64,000 nt of DNA from Alteromonas sp. LMIT006. Lineage in GTDB: Bacteria > Pseudomonadota > Gammaproteobacteria > Enterobacterales > Alteromonadaceae. The stretch is from contig NZ_CP101291.1 of the NCBI RefSeq assembly GCF_024300645.1, positions 248,001 to 312,000 on the forward strand, written 5' to 3'. A model generated the notes under the pieces. The model did not search any database and was not told the DNA's origin. It saw only the letters and a program-made list of their open reading frames with translations. This document shows, piece by piece, positions 49,254 to 58,324 of the stretch; positions within the stretch are counted from its first letter, which is position 1, and every line of letters begins with the position of its first letter. The position numbers and the translations under genes are program-made.

Positions 49254-50129
49254 ATGGATCCCGTTAAACGCAGTCTTTATTCACTACACTTTACAGTGAT
49301 GTTGTTGGGTGGTACTGCATTATTTTCGCAAATCATTCCGTTAACCGCCCTCGACATCACTATCGGTCGCTCGATCTTCGCCTGTTTGTTTTTGTACACT
49401 CTGATTAAGCTCATGGGAGAATCTTGGCGCTTGGACAATCGTCGCGATTATTGGGTGGGTGCCGGATTGGGTGTGATCATGGCAGTGCATTGGATCACTT
49501 ACTTTGCTGCGATGCAATATGCGGGTGTATCCGTTGGCATAATTGCGCTATTTACGTTTCCAGTCATCACGGTGTTGCTCGAACCATTTTTTGAGAAAAT
49601 TCGACTGCTTTGGCAAGATGTTATCAGTGCCATCGTCGTCTTCATTGGGATCATGTTGATCGTCCCAGAAAACAACCTCGATAACGACATTACCATGGGT
49701 GTTGCCGTTGGGGTCTTTTCTGCGTTGTTATACGCTTTGCGTAATTTGTTACACCGACAGTATTTTTCGCATTACAGTGGTGCCAAAGCAATGAGTTATC
49801 AAACTTTGATTGTCTCAGCATGCTTAATTGGATTCACATCAGAAGAAATGCTGAATATGTCCGGACATTCTTTGCTGTTACTGTTCGTATTAGGTACTTT
49901 ATTTACTGCCGTACCACATGCCATGGTTGCCGCTTGTTTACAACACTTACGCGCCAAGACATTTTCACTGGTTGCTTGTATGCAACCGTTTTATGGGGTG
50001 ATTTTGGCTATTTTACTGCTTGGCGAACAGCCTAACTGGCAAACTTACATTGGTGGGCTTTTAATTGTTGCGGCAGCGGTGTATGAAACCATCATAACGG
50101 GTAAACGTCATGCAGATACTCGCACATAG
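49254..50129 (+). CDS. EamA/DMT-family transporter
   Basis: A 291-residue inner-membrane protein with about ten transmembrane helices in two EamA halves (AVHWITYFAAMQYAGVSVGI in the first, VACMQPFYGVILAILLLGEQ in the second). Drug/metabolite exporters or permeases belong here; the substrate is unknown. It starts 5 bp after psd and overlaps the next gene by 20 nt, so it is part of that operon. Confidence 0.87.
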   Translation: MDPVKRSLYSLHFTVMLLGGTALFSQIIPLTALDITIGRSIFACLFLYTLIKLMGESWRLDNRRDYWVGAGLGVIMAVHWITYFAAMQYAGVSVGIIALFTFPVITVLLEPFFEKIRLLWQDVISAIVVFIGIMLIVPENNLDNDITMGVAVGVFSALLYALRNLLHRQYFSHYSGAKAMSYQTLIVSACLIGFTSEEMLNMSGHSLLLLFVLGTLFTAVPHAMVAACLQHLRAKTFSLVACMQPFYGVILAILLLGEQPNWQTYIGGLLIVAAAVYETIITGKRHADTRT

Positions 50130-50784
50130 AGGAGCTTCAAAGCGCTTTTTAGAAAATTCGATGGAAGCGTTTCGCTCTGCCATCAGCAGTGGTTGTGATG
50201 GAATAGAATTTGATGTGCATTTTTGTAACGGGCAAGCGCTGATCATCCACGATACAAACTTATTGCGTACGCATAAGGTGGATGTGAATATAACCGAACT
50301 CAATGAAACGCTCCGACAACAATATCAAATCCCTACCTTGACACAAGTAATGGCGTTACTGCCACCGGATTTGATTATTAATATCGAAGTCAAAAGCTGT
50401 GATGATGTCCCGTTTATGCAAGAATATATGGCAAAGTTATCTCACTTAGGTTTGTTCGGTGACCATGTTGTCCTATCGTCATTTGATAAACGCCTTTTAG
50501 AGCATCTGCAATGTATTAAATTGCCTGTGAAGTGGGGATGGTTATCGGAAGATAACCATGCAGAACTGCCATCAATCCGTGGAGATATTATTTATGATAT
50601 TGTCGGGATCAGTTCTGAAATAGCCACTGCACAACGCATTACTACGATTAAGCAAACTGGTAAATCCGTATGGGTCTTTACCTTAGATGAACCTACTCAA
50701 TGGGAGGATATGCTTCAACTTGGCGTTGACGGATACTTTACCAACACCCCGCACGAAGCCGTTAATTGGTTTAATGCCCGTTAA
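50110..50784 (+). CDS. glycerophosphodiester phosphodiesterase
   Basis: A 224-residue GDPD TIM barrel. The catalytic signature lies in LAHRGASKRFLENSMEAFR, GIEFDVHF and LIIHDTNL, and later NIEVKS. There is no signal peptide, so it is cytoplasmic like UgpQ. It hydrolyses glycerophosphodiesters to sn-glycerol 3-phosphate and an alcohol, fitting its place after psd in a phospholipid-turnover operon. Confidence 0.92.
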   Translation: MQILAHRGASKRFLENSMEAFRSAISSGCDGIEFDVHFCNGQALIIHDTNLLRTHKVDVNITELNETLRQQYQIPTLTQVMALLPPDLIINIEVKSCDDVPFMQEYMAKLSHLGLFGDHVVLSSFDKRLLEHLQCIKLPVKWGWLSEDNHAELPSIRGDIIYDIVGISSEIATAQRITTIKQTGKSVWVFTLDEPTQWEDMLQLGVDGYFTNTPHEAVNWFNAR

Positions 50785-51191
50785 GAGGGGCTAGCAACCT
50801 TACTGCCACATCCTTTACACGCTTTGCACAGGCGAATATTAAGGATGTGAGAAGCGATGATCAACACTGCACCAATAGTCACTACTAATGGTTCAAAGTG
50901 ATGTCCAAACATATCTTTTTGCCAATAGATAAAACCGCCCATGGCTAAAGAATAAATAGGATACAATTGTCTATGATACTTGTAAAATCCGATGAGCAAA
51001 GCAATAAAGCCGACCACAATTGAGAGTAACAAAACCATACGCTCAAACCATTCTTCTGCAAAAAATGAACCGGCAAGCAATGGCACTAAAGGAAGAATAA
51101 CGGGCACTGCAATACAATGAAGCGCGCACAAGCTGGTGAGCCATACACCCACTTGGTCTATCCTATTGTCTTTGCTAAATATGAAACGCAT
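50781..51191 (-). CDS. MerC-family membrane protein, likely Zur-regulated
   Basis: A 136-residue protein with four transmembrane helices, a conserved Cys pair at the first helix (LCALHCIAV) and a cysteine-rich C-terminus (CKACKGCG). MerC proteins carry mercuric ions in mer operons, but no merR, merA or merT is near. A near-consensus Zur box lies 25 bp upstream of the start, so a role in zinc supply is more likely than mercury resistance. It converges on the phosphodiesterase gene with a 4-bp overlap. Confidence 0.82.
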   Translation of the reverse strand: MRFIFSKDNRIDQVGVWLTSLCALHCIAVPVILPLVPLLAGSFFAEEWFERMVLLLSIVVGFIALLIGFYKYHRQLYPIYSLAMGGFIYWQKDMFGHHFEPLVVTIGAVLIIASHILNIRLCKACKGCGSKVASPS

Positions 51192-51208
51192 TTTTAAAGT
51201 GACTTACC

Positions 51209-51230
51209 TTACAATTGTTATATTGTAACA
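51209..51230 (-). promoter_or_regulatory. Zur box upstream of the MerC-like gene
   Basis: TGTTATATTGTAACA (51216-51230) matches the gammaproteobacterial Zur core TGTTATANTATAACA at all but one position. It sits inside a wider palindrome TTACAAT-6nt-ATTGTAA (51209-51228). It overlaps a TACAAT/TATAAC -10-like sequence on the minus strand, so binding would repress when zinc is ample. The rest of the gap to 51415 shows nothing I can name. Confidence 0.7.
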
Positions 51231-51415
51231 TCATAATAAAGTGATCACTAACTTATTTTTAGGTTATGGAATTATTTGCACATTGATGAGGGTTCGTTCT
51301 TGTGTTTGAGTTACTGCAAGGTTGTTATTTTTATTGACTCACGCAATGCAACATATTCAGAAATACTGATAAGTTCAACCCAAAACGGTTAAAACAACTA
51401 AAGAAATAGGAATAT

Positions 51416-52540
51416 TTAATGAGCAAACCATTGTTTTGGATTCAGAGGAATGCCTTTGTGTCTGAGTTCAAAGTAGAGATTTGGCGTGCTCTGGCCGCCA
51501 CTTTGTCCCATAAGCGCAATGGTCTCACCGCGATTTACGAGATCGCCTACAGACTTTAATAGCGCTTGATTATGACCGTAAACCGTCATATACCCAGCCC
51601 CGTGATCCACAACTAGAACCAAGCCAAAACCGCGCAACCAATCTGCGAACAGAACCTTGCCGTTCGCAACCGACGTAATCGAGGTTCCAGAATCGCCGTT
51701 AATAACAACACCTTTCCACTTGAGCTGCCCTTCCCGACGTTTACCAAAATGGTACTGAACCACTCCATCCGCTGGGATTGTTAAATCACCTTTAAAATCG
51801 GCTAAGCCGACAAGAGACTCGGTCAATGTTTGTTTTCTAGTTGCTTCGGCTATGGCTTGAGTTAGTTTTTGTTCGTCGACTTGCAATCGCTCAATCCGAG
51901 CAATATCAGAATCTATTTGTGCTTGCAAAGCATCTAGTGATTTTTGTCTGGCTAACTGCTCACTGGCTAGTTCAATAGACTGGCCTTCTAACCTTGCTAA
52001 TAAACGCATGGTGCGTTCTTGCTCAACCTCTAGTGCTTGCTCTACTTTTTGGATCCGGGCAATCCCTTGGCGAAACTCATCTATCGCGGTTTTTCGACCT
52101 TTATAAATGTACTGGTAGTAAGTCAACATTCGCTCAAGTTCTGCAATGTCTTGTTGATTAAAAATCATCTTTGCCAAATCGTAATCACCCGCGACAAACG
52201 CTGAACGAATTTGTTGGCCTAGATGGTCTCGTTGAATTACCAGTGCATTTTTTAGTGCCGCTATTTCTTGCTCAAACGTCTTTATCTGAGCGTTATTTTG
52301 TTTGATTGCAAGATTAATTTGATTGAGTTCTTTCGCAATATTACTGATTTTTTTTTCTTGGCTTTGCAGCGTGCCTAAGATTGCATCGCGTTTAGCTTCG
52401 CGAGCCGCTTTCTGTTTTTGCGCTTCCGCAATTTGTTGTTGGATATTTTCTAAATCAGCTTGTTGCGCAAATACCGGAGGAATAACAGCATACAGGCAGG
52501 CAAGCGCAATGACGCTTGCCTTGATGATGCCTGTCGCCAC
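51416..52540 (-). CDS. envC: murein hydrolase activator EnvC
   Basis: A 374-residue periplasmic protein: signal peptide (about 1-25), long coiled coil (about 30-250, typical heptads such as QIAEAQKQKAAREAKRDAIL), and a LytM/M23 domain at the C-terminus. The first zinc-binding His motif is missing (WKGVVINGDSG), as in EnvC proteins that are inactive themselves and activate amidases at the septum. It lies 10 bp after gpmI, a conserved pair. Confidence 0.93.
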   Translation of the reverse strand: MATGIIKASVIALACLYAVIPPVFAQQADLENIQQQIAEAQKQKAAREAKRDAILGTLQSQEKKISNIAKELNQINLAIKQNNAQIKTFEQEIAALKNALVIQRDHLGQQIRSAFVAGDYDLAKMIFNQQDIAELERMLTYYQYIYKGRKTAIDEFRQGIARIQKVEQALEVEQERTMRLLARLEGQSIELASEQLARQKSLDALQAQIDSDIARIERLQVDEQKLTQAIAEATRKQTLTESLVGLADFKGDLTIPADGVVQYHFGKRREGQLKWKGVVINGDSGTSITSVANGKVLFADWLRGFGLVLVVDHGAGYMTVYGHNQALLKSVGDLVNRGETIALMGQSGGQSTPNLYFELRHKGIPLNPKQWFAH

Positions 52541-52550
52541 TATCCTTCCC

Positions 52551-54086
52551 CTATTCCGCTAGGGTGACGATAGGGGTACCGGTCATTTCGGTGGGCTGCT
52601 CCATACCTAAAAGATGTAACATAGTAGGCGCTACATCACTGAGTGTGCCACCGGTTCTAACTTCAGCTTTTCGACCATAATAAATAAAAGGCACTGGCTC
52701 ACTGGTATGTGCCGTATGCGCTTGTCCGGTGTTTGGATCCTGCATCTGCTCAGCGTTACCATGATCAGCCGTAATCAGACACTCACCACCCACTTCAGCT
52801 AACGCGGCAAGCACACGACCAATAGCTGTATCAACAGCTTCGCACGCTTTTACAGCCGCATCAAAATTACCAGTATGCCCAACCATATCGCCATTCGGGA
52901 AGTTACATATGATCACATCGTGACGCTTATTTTTGATCGCATCGACCAACTCGTCAGTTAACTTAACTGAGTTCATCTCTGGTTGTAAATCATACGTAGC
53001 CACATCTGGTGACGGAATTAACACGCGCTGCTCACCATTAAATTCATCTTCTTTACCTCCAGAGAAAAAGAAGGTCACATGGGCAAATTTCTCTGTTTCA
53101 GAAATACGTAATTGAGTCTTGTCATGCTTAGCTAACCATTCGCCAAGTACATTCGTGAGTTTTTCCGGAGGAAAGGCACATGGGTTAGTAAGGTTACTTT
53201 CGTATTCGGTTAACATCACAAAGTCACATAGCGCTATTTTGTCACCACGGGCAAAGCCAGTAAATTCGTCATCCACAAAGGTATGTGCGAGTTGCCTTGC
53301 GCGGTCAGCACGGAAGTTCATGAAGATGACTGCATCTCCAGCATCCATTGTGACGGCTTCGCCAATCACAGTGGCTTTGACAAACTCGTCATTTTCATCG
53401 CGCTCATACGCAGACACCAAACCAGCCACAGCATTATCGGCTTGATAAGCGCCTTCCCCTTTGGTTAAAAGCTGATAAGCTGTTGCAACGCGATCCCAAC
53501 GATTGTCACGATCCATCGCAAAGTATCTTCCTACAATAGTAGCGGTTCGACCGACACCAACTTCAGCAAACACCTCGTCAGCTTTTTCCAAACTGGCTTG
53601 AGCTGAACGAGGTGGCGTATCACGTCCATCTAAGAAGCCGTGCAAATAGATGTGCTGTGCGCCACGTTGAGCGGCTAGGCGAATCGCTGCAAAAATGTGG
53701 TCTTCATGAGAATGCACGCCACCTGGTGATAATAAACCCATGATGTGCACGGCTTTGTTTTGGGCAACCGCTTTATCAATCGCTCCAGTTAACGCCGGAT
53801 TTTGTGCAAAATCCCCATCTGCAATGCTTTTGGTGATCTTCGTAAAGTCTTGATACACAACCCGTCCAGCGCCAAGATTGACATGGCCAACTTCTGAGTT
53901 ACCCATTTGACCATCAGGTAAACCAACATCGAGTCCAGAACCTGATATAAGTGTATTTGGATAGCTCTGAGTCAACTCATCTAATACTGGAGTGTTTGCT
54001 GCCAAAATTGCATTGTTTTCAGGATCTTCTCGATATCCCCAGCCGTCCAAAATTAACAGTGCCAGGGGTGCCTTTAGTTGACTCAT
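52551..54086 (-). CDS. gpmI: 2,3-bisphosphoglycerate-independent phosphoglycerate mutase
   Basis: A 511-residue Mn-dependent enzyme of glycolysis interconverting 3- and 2-phosphoglycerate. [12 protein letters not shown] opens the phosphatase domain, [18 protein letters not shown] holds the phosphorylated Ser, and [13 protein letters not shown] carries metal ligands. First gene of gpmI-envC, divergent from yibN. Confidence 0.97.
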   Translation of the reverse strand: MSQLKAPLALLILDGWGYREDPENNAILAANTPVLDELTQSYPNTLISGSGLDVGLPDGQMGNSEVGHVNLGAGRVVYQDFTKITKSIADGDFAQNPALTGAIDKAVAQNKAVHIMGLLSPGGVHSHEDHIFAAIRLAAQRGAQHIYLHGFLDGRDTPPRSAQASLEKADEVFAEVGVGRTATIVGRYFAMDRDNRWDRVATAYQLLTKGEGAYQADNAVAGLVSAYERDENDEFVKATVIGEAVTMDAGDAVIFMNFRADRARQLAHTFVDDEFTGFARGDKIALCDFVMLTEYESNLTNPCAFPPEKLTNVLGEWLAKHDKTQLRISETEKFAHVTFFFSGGKEDEFNGEQRVLIPSPDVATYDLQPEMNSVKLTDELVDAIKNKRHDVIICNFPNGDMVGHTGNFDAAVKACEAVDTAIGRVLAALAEVGGECLITADHGNAEQMQDPNTGQAHTAHTSEPVPFIYYGRKAEVRTGGTLSDVAPTMLHLLGMEQPTEMTGTPIVTLAE

Positions 54087-54247
54087 ACTCGCCTCAAATA
54101 ATATAAAAAAACGTCAAAACTTTAGTGCGTATAAAATACCATTTTTTCCAGATTGGGAAAAGACACATTATCGGCACTAGTCAAATCAATGAGATGCGTT
54201 ATACTGTGCGTCGTTTTTTTATATTAATACGTGAAATAGGGTTATTC

Positions 54248-54673
54248 ATGGACCAACTTATCGAGTTTGCTACCGCTAATGCATTATTATCTGGGATTTG
54301 GTTAGCGCTAGTCGCACTTCTTTTATACACGTTTATTGCGCCGTTACTTTCTCCAGTGAAAAATCTGACCACCCACGAAGTCACTCAGAAAATCAACAAA
54401 GAGGACGCCGTTATCCTTGATATCCGCAAACCAGAAGAGTTCAAAAAAGGGCACATTACTGGAGCGCGTCAACTCAAGGCAGACGAAATAAATCAAGCCA
54501 ATTTTACCAAGCTTGAAAAGTACAAAAACACCCCCATCATTGTTGTATGCCCTTATGGTATGAATGCTGGCAAAACAGCTCACAAATTAGCTAAAGCCGG
54601 TTTTTCACAAGCCTTCACATTAAAAGGCGGTATGGAAGCTTGGTCGAGCGCCAACTTACCGGTAACCAAATAA
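54248..54673 (+). CDS. yibN: membrane-anchored rhodanese-like protein (YibN)
   Basis: A 141-residue protein from the ATG of MDQLIEFATANALLSGIW; in-frame codons back to 54125 are upstream sequence. One N-terminal membrane helix is followed by a rhodanese domain with the active-site Cys in VVCPYGMNAGKTA. Order yibN-grxC-secB-gpsA is conserved in gammaproteobacteria. In E. coli YibN has been linked to the Sec/YidC machinery. Confidence 0.92.
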   Translation: MDQLIEFATANALLSGIWLALVALLLYTFIAPLLSPVKNLTTHEVTQKINKEDAVILDIRKPEEFKKGHITGARQLKADEINQANFTKLEKYKNTPIIVVCPYGMNAGKTAHKLAKAGFSQAFTLKGGMEAWSSANLPVTK

Positions 54674-54700
54674 CCTTGCAGACAACGACAAGAGAACAAT

Positions 54701-54955
54701 ATGGCTAAAATCGAACTCTACACCAAAGATTACTGCCCTTACTGCAAGCACGCTTTGGCTTTATTTGCCAGTAAAGGGGTTGAGGTGAGCAACATTGAAA
54801 TCCAAGCAGAACCAGGCCAACGAGGTGTGATGATTGAACGTGCTGGCGGACGCACTACTGTGCCGCAAATTTTTATTAACGATCAACACATTGGCGGATG
54901 TGACGACCTTTTTGCGCTTGATGCTCAGGGTAAGTTAGACCCGCTCTTAGCGTAA
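54701..54955 (+). CDS. grxC: glutaredoxin 3
   Basis: An 84-residue dithiol glutaredoxin with active site CPYC (DYCPYCKHALALF), the cis-Pro loop TTVPQIFIN and the glutathione-binding GGCDDL. It reduces disulfides with glutathione. It lies between yibN and secB. Confidence 0.97.
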   Translation: MAKIELYTKDYCPYCKHALALFASKGVEVSNIEIQAEPGQRGVMIERAGGRTTVPQIFINDQHIGGCDDLFALDAQGKLDPLLA

Positions 54956-54984
54956 TTTAATACTTTAAACATTTAGGAATTCCC

Positions 54985-55482
54985 ATGGCTGACGAACAAA
55001 ATCAAGCCGCTGCTGAGCAGCAACCACAACAAGCACCTATTAGCATTCAGCGCATTTATGCGAAAGATATTTCTTTTGAGACGCCTAATTCTCCTGTCAT
55101 ATTTAACGAAAAGTGGGAACCAGAAGTTAAGTTAGATTTGGACACTAAGAACAACACATTAGGTAACAACTTACATGAAGTTGTATTGTCCGTCACTGTT
55201 ACGGTAAAAGTGGGCGAAAAAGTCGCATTTTTGTGTGAAGTTCAGCAAGCTGGTATTTTCTATATTGCTGATATGCCTGAGCCAAACGTTAAGGCTGTTA
55301 TTGGTACCTTCTGTCCAAATACCTTGTTCCCATACGCACGCGAAACTATTTCAAGCTTGGTAAATCGTGGCACCTTCCCAGCGTTTAACCTAGCTCCAGT
55401 AAACTTTGATGCCATCTTCCAAGCGTATATGCAACAACAAGCGCAAGAAGAAGCTCAGAAAAAAGACCAGCTTGACGCTTAA
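54985..55482 (+). CDS. secB: protein-export chaperone SecB
   Basis: A 165-residue tetrameric chaperone that holds preproteins unfolded and passes them to SecA. Conserved: [37 protein letters not shown] and [14 protein letters not shown]. It lies 30 bp after grxC and 3 bp before gpsA. Confidence 0.98.
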   Translation: MADEQNQAAAEQQPQQAPISIQRIYAKDISFETPNSPVIFNEKWEPEVKLDLDTKNNTLGNNLHEVVLSVTVTVKVGEKVAFLCEVQQAGIFYIADMPEPNVKAVIGTFCPNTLFPYARETISSLVNRGTFPAFNLAPVNFDAIFQAYMQQQAQEEAQKKDQLDA

Positions 55483-55485
55483 GTT

Positions 55486-56484
55486 ATGACTGAACGCAGG
55501 ATTGCGGTGTTTGGTGCAGGCTCTTACGGCACTGCTCTAGCTCTACAACTCTCACGCAACGGTGTAGAGACCTTGTTGTGGGCTCGCAATCCGGAACATG
55601 TTCAGCAAATGCAACAAGAGCGCGCCAACTTGCGCTTTTTGGATGCATCTTTTCCGGACAATCTCTCGGTGACAGCTCATATGCAATCTGCAATTGAATT
55701 TAGCCGAGAGATCTTAATAGTGGTGCCTTCTGCTGCCTTTAATGAGTGTATCATTAACATCGCCCCTCACCTGCGAGCTCAGCATCGTATAGTCTGGGCA
55801 ACGAAGGGGCTCGAGCCCAAGACAGGTCGTTTGCTATCTGAAGTTGCAATGGATTATCTTGGTCCTGATCGACCCATGGGGGTCTTATCCGGTCCGACTT
55901 TCGCCAAAGAAATGGCTGCCAATCTACCCACAGCAATAAGTTTAGCGACGACTTGTGACGAATTTGGCCAAACCATAGCTGATTATTTGCACAATCCCAA
56001 AAGTTTTCGTGTGTATTTGAATCATGACATGGTCGGCGTTCAATTAGGCGGAGCTGTTAAAAATGTCATTGCCATTGCGGCTGGGTTGGCAGACGGTTTG
56101 GGGTTTGGCGCGAATGCACGAACGGCCCTCATTACTCGTGGCTTGGCTGAAATGGCCAGACTAGGCGCAACCTTAGGCGCTCATCCTGAAAGCTTTATGG
56201 GCATGGCTGGGCTTGGCGATTTGGTGCTTACCTGTACCGATAACCAATCGCGTAACCGTCGCTTCGGCCTTGCTTTGGGTGAGGGCATGGATGTAAATTC
56301 GGCAATCGAGAGCATCGGGCAAGTCGTTGAGGGTTATCGCAACACGGAAGAGGTGCACATCTTGGCACAAAGACAAGGAGTTGAAATGCCAATCACTGAA
56401 CAACTTTTCGCCGTTTTATACGGTGGTAAAGATGCTAAGGATGCAGCAATGGCATTATTAGGTCGTGATTTGACAAATGAGTGA
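55486..56484 (+). CDS. gpsA: NAD(P)-dependent glycerol-3-phosphate dehydrogenase
   Basis: A 332-residue enzyme making sn-glycerol 3-phosphate for phospholipids. The Rossmann motif is [41 protein letters not shown] and [19 protein letters not shown] carry the catalytic residues. Last gene of yibN-grxC-secB-gpsA, converging on trmL with 25 bp between. Confidence 0.97.
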   Translation: MTERRIAVFGAGSYGTALALQLSRNGVETLLWARNPEHVQQMQQERANLRFLDASFPDNLSVTAHMQSAIEFSREILIVVPSAAFNECIINIAPHLRAQHRIVWATKGLEPKTGRLLSEVAMDYLGPDRPMGVLSGPTFAKEMAANLPTAISLATTCDEFGQTIADYLHNPKSFRVYLNHDMVGVQLGGAVKNVIAIAAGLADGLGFGANARTALITRGLAEMARLGATLGAHPESFMGMAGLGDLVLTCTDNQSRNRRFGLALGEGMDVNSAIESIGQVVEGYRNTEEVHILAQRQGVEMPITEQLFAVLYGGKDAKDAAMALLGRDLTNE

Positions 56485-56509
56485 TGCTTTCTAGCCAGCG
56501 AAGATGACG

Positions 56510-56974
56510 CTATACCGCGCCATCAAACCCCAACTGACGCCATGCCTCATAGACAAAAACCGCAACGGAATTTGACAAATTCATGCTTCTAGAGTGAGGC
56601 AACATTGGGATCCTGACTCTCTGTTCGGGTGGTAAACTAAAAATAAAATCTTCTGGCAATCCTCGAGTTTCCGGGCCAAAAATCAAGGCATCCCCCGCTT
56701 CATATTGTGCTTTATGATGGTGTTGTGAACCTTTTGTAGTACAAGCCAAAATGCGCTTGGGTTGGGCTGCTTGTAAATACTCATCTAAGGTCTTGTGAAT
56801 TTGTACTGGCGCTAACTCCGAATAATCCATACCTGCCCGACGCACTGATTTTTCATCTAATGAAAAGCCCAGTGGCTCAATCAAATGCAAACGAAAGCCT
56901 GTGTTACCACACAAACGAATGATATTGCCGGTGTTGGGCGGAATTTCTGGTTGGTATAACACAATATCCAGCAA
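56510..56974 (-). CDS. trmL: tRNA (cytidine/uridine-34-2'-O)-methyltransferase
   Basis: A 154-residue SPOUT enzyme that methylates the wobble ribose of tRNA-Leu isoacceptors. [20 protein letters not shown] opens it; [12 protein letters not shown] and [23 protein letters not shown]... form the knot (only its first part is quoted as the motif start). It lies 3 bp after the hydrolase gene on the same strand. Confidence 0.95.
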   Translation of the reverse strand: MLDIVLYQPEIPPNTGNIIRLCGNTGFRLHLIEPLGFSLDEKSVRRAGMDYSELAPVQIHKTLDEYLQAAQPKRILACTTKGSQHHHKAQYEAGDALIFGPETRGLPEDFIFSLPPEQRVRIPMLPHSRSMNLSNSVAVFVYEAWRQLGFDGAV

Positions 56975-56977
56975 AGT

Positions 56978-57940
56978 TTATTCCTCAAAAAAAGTCATAA
57001 TTGCATCCAGTGTCGCATTTCTGTACACATCCGTTTCAAATAATAGCTCGTGATATGCCCCATCAACACTGTGCCAACTCGCATTTGGCATCAGGTTAAC
57101 GATGCGTTGTTGAGCTTCATTGTCTACAATTTTATCTGCTCCAGCACTGATGCACAATAACGGAATATCGGTGTGAGGTGCCTGTTTTTCGAGGGTGTAT
57201 AGGGCTTGTATTGCCGCAGCTACCCAAGCATAAGTGACACCGCCTAACTGAGTATCAGGAAAAGCCTGTTGTTGCTGACGAAATATCTCATAACGAGTTG
57301 GACTATGGGTGAGCTTATTATTAGCAAATGGTTCGGGCAGGTAGTCCTTTTGACCGATAAAATATAAAGGTTTTTGCAATAAATTACTGCCCATCAAGCC
57401 CAATGCTAAGACAAGCTTAGTTAACCATTCTGGAAGCGGGGCTTTTAAGCCGAGCATAGGTGCCGTTAAAGCTACTTTGGCAAACCAGCTTGGCTGTTGT
57501 TGTACAAGCATTAAACCAATCGCACTGCCCATCGAATGACACAATAACCACGGCTGCGCAAACCGAGGCTGAACGATTTCTTGTATGAACTCAGCCAAAT
57601 CATCTCGATACGTAGTAAAGTCAAGAATATGCCCATGCATTCGGTTAGGACTTATCCGCTGTGATAAGCCTTGGCCACGATGGTCACATGAAAATACCGC
57701 GATTCCGCGTTGTGCCAATTCATAAAACAGTGCATCGTATTTGAGGTAACTTTCCACCCTGCCAGCGCTTATCACAATCGCTTGTTTGGCATTGTCCGGA
57801 ATATGTAACGCATACGCTAATTTAATCCCTTCCTTACTATGCAATACATCCTGCTGTACATGTTCTAAAAACCAGCTTGAGATAATGGGTTGTTTTAAGA
57901 GCAGTTCTTGTTCAGATAGCCAGTTCATTGATTCATTCAC
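56978..57940 (-). CDS. alpha/beta hydrolase, lysophospholipase-like (PldB family)
   Basis: A 320-residue serine hydrolase of the Hydrolase_4/monoacylglycerol lipase family. Nucleophile elbow is LLCHSMGSAIGLML; SCDHRGQGLSQR is the conserved strand-loop; the acid lies in ISAGADKIVDN and the His in VDGAYHELLFE. There is no signal peptide. It probably acts on lysophospholipids or monoacylglycerols. It occupies the divergent position where argE often stands next to argC in related bacteria. Confidence 0.88.
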   Translation of the reverse strand: MNESMNWLSEQELLLKQPIISSWFLEHVQQDVLHSKEGIKLAYALHIPDNAKQAIVISAGRVESYLKYDALFYELAQRGIAVFSCDHRGQGLSQRISPNRMHGHILDFTTYRDDLAEFIQEIVQPRFAQPWLLCHSMGSAIGLMLVQQQPSWFAKVALTAPMLGLKAPLPEWLTKLVLALGLMGSNLLQKPLYFIGQKDYLPEPFANNKLTHSPTRYEIFRQQQQAFPDTQLGGVTYAWVAAAIQALYTLEKQAPHTDIPLLCISAGADKIVDNEAQQRIVNLMPNASWHSVDGAYHELLFETDVYRNATLDAIMTFFEE

Positions 57941-58072
57941 ACTAATTTTATCGATTGGGCCCAGAGCATTTATGCATGTCTATAATATGCGACTGATGCA
58001 TTATAGCCTTTTTTTGCTGCTTCTTGCAGACTGTTCTTATGTGGTAAACACAGTGCACTAACAATAAATATT
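57941..58072. other. intergenic DNA upstream of the arg control region
   Basis: About 130 bp between the hydrolase start and the ARG boxes. It must hold the hydrolase promoter; no clear hexamer pair or ORF is visible. Confidence 0.5.
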
Positions 58073-58122
58073 TCTGAATATAAATACATTTTTATTGCAT
58101 AAAAAATCATTTTTACTATAAT
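58073..58122 (+). promoter_or_regulatory. argC promoter with two tandem ARG boxes
   Basis: TGAATATAAATACA (58075-58088) and TGCATAAAAAATCA (58096-58109) fit the ArgR consensus TGAATwwwwATTCA with one and two mismatches. Their centres are 21 bp apart, the helical spacing of ArgR operators. TTGCAT (58095-58100), a 16-bp spacer and a perfect TATAAT (58117-58122) form the promoter, with the -35 inside the second box. ArgR plus arginine should block RNA polymerase here. Confidence 0.8.
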
Positions 58123-58157
58123 TAGCTAAATATATATATAAATTGACAGTTTAGAAT

Positions 58158-58226
58158 ATGTTCGATTTTTTAACGACACACTACCGATTTAACACTCTCC
58201 CTGCCTTGCTGGATGAGGTTATTTGA
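58158..58226 (+). CDS. 22-codon leader ORF upstream of argC (candidate)
   Basis: An ATG-started ORF running MFDFLTTHYRF and ending LPALLDEVI before TGA. It lies in the transcribed argC leader, before the terminator hairpin. It has a single Arg codon (CGA) and no clear ribosome-binding site, so a classic arginine attenuator peptide is not supported. Shown because its position is suggestive. Confidence 0.25.
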   Translation: MFDFLTTHYRFNTLPALLDEVI

Positions 58227-58255
58227 CGAAAGCTAGATAATACTCTGTAAAGCAA

Positions 58256-58312
58256 CACTTTTATCTTTACCCGATAATTTGACGGTAAGGATAAAAGTGA
58301 TTTTTCTTTTTT
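58256..58312 (+). terminator. intrinsic terminator in the argC leader
   Basis: A 16-bp stem (CACTTTTATCTTTACC / GGTAAGGATAAAAGTG, one T-G pair) with a 12-nt loop, followed by TTTTTCTTTTTT. It ends 12 nt before the argC ATG and after the arg promoter, so it must be read through for the operon to be expressed. This is the layout of an attenuator, or of a separate small RNA of about 185 nt. Confidence 0.8.
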
Positions 58313-58324
58313 AGGAACCGAGAG

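Noticed and set aside
50781..51191. Mercury-resistance locus
   Set aside because: Only a MerC-like gene is present, with no merR, merT, merP or merA, and a Zur-type operator upstream.
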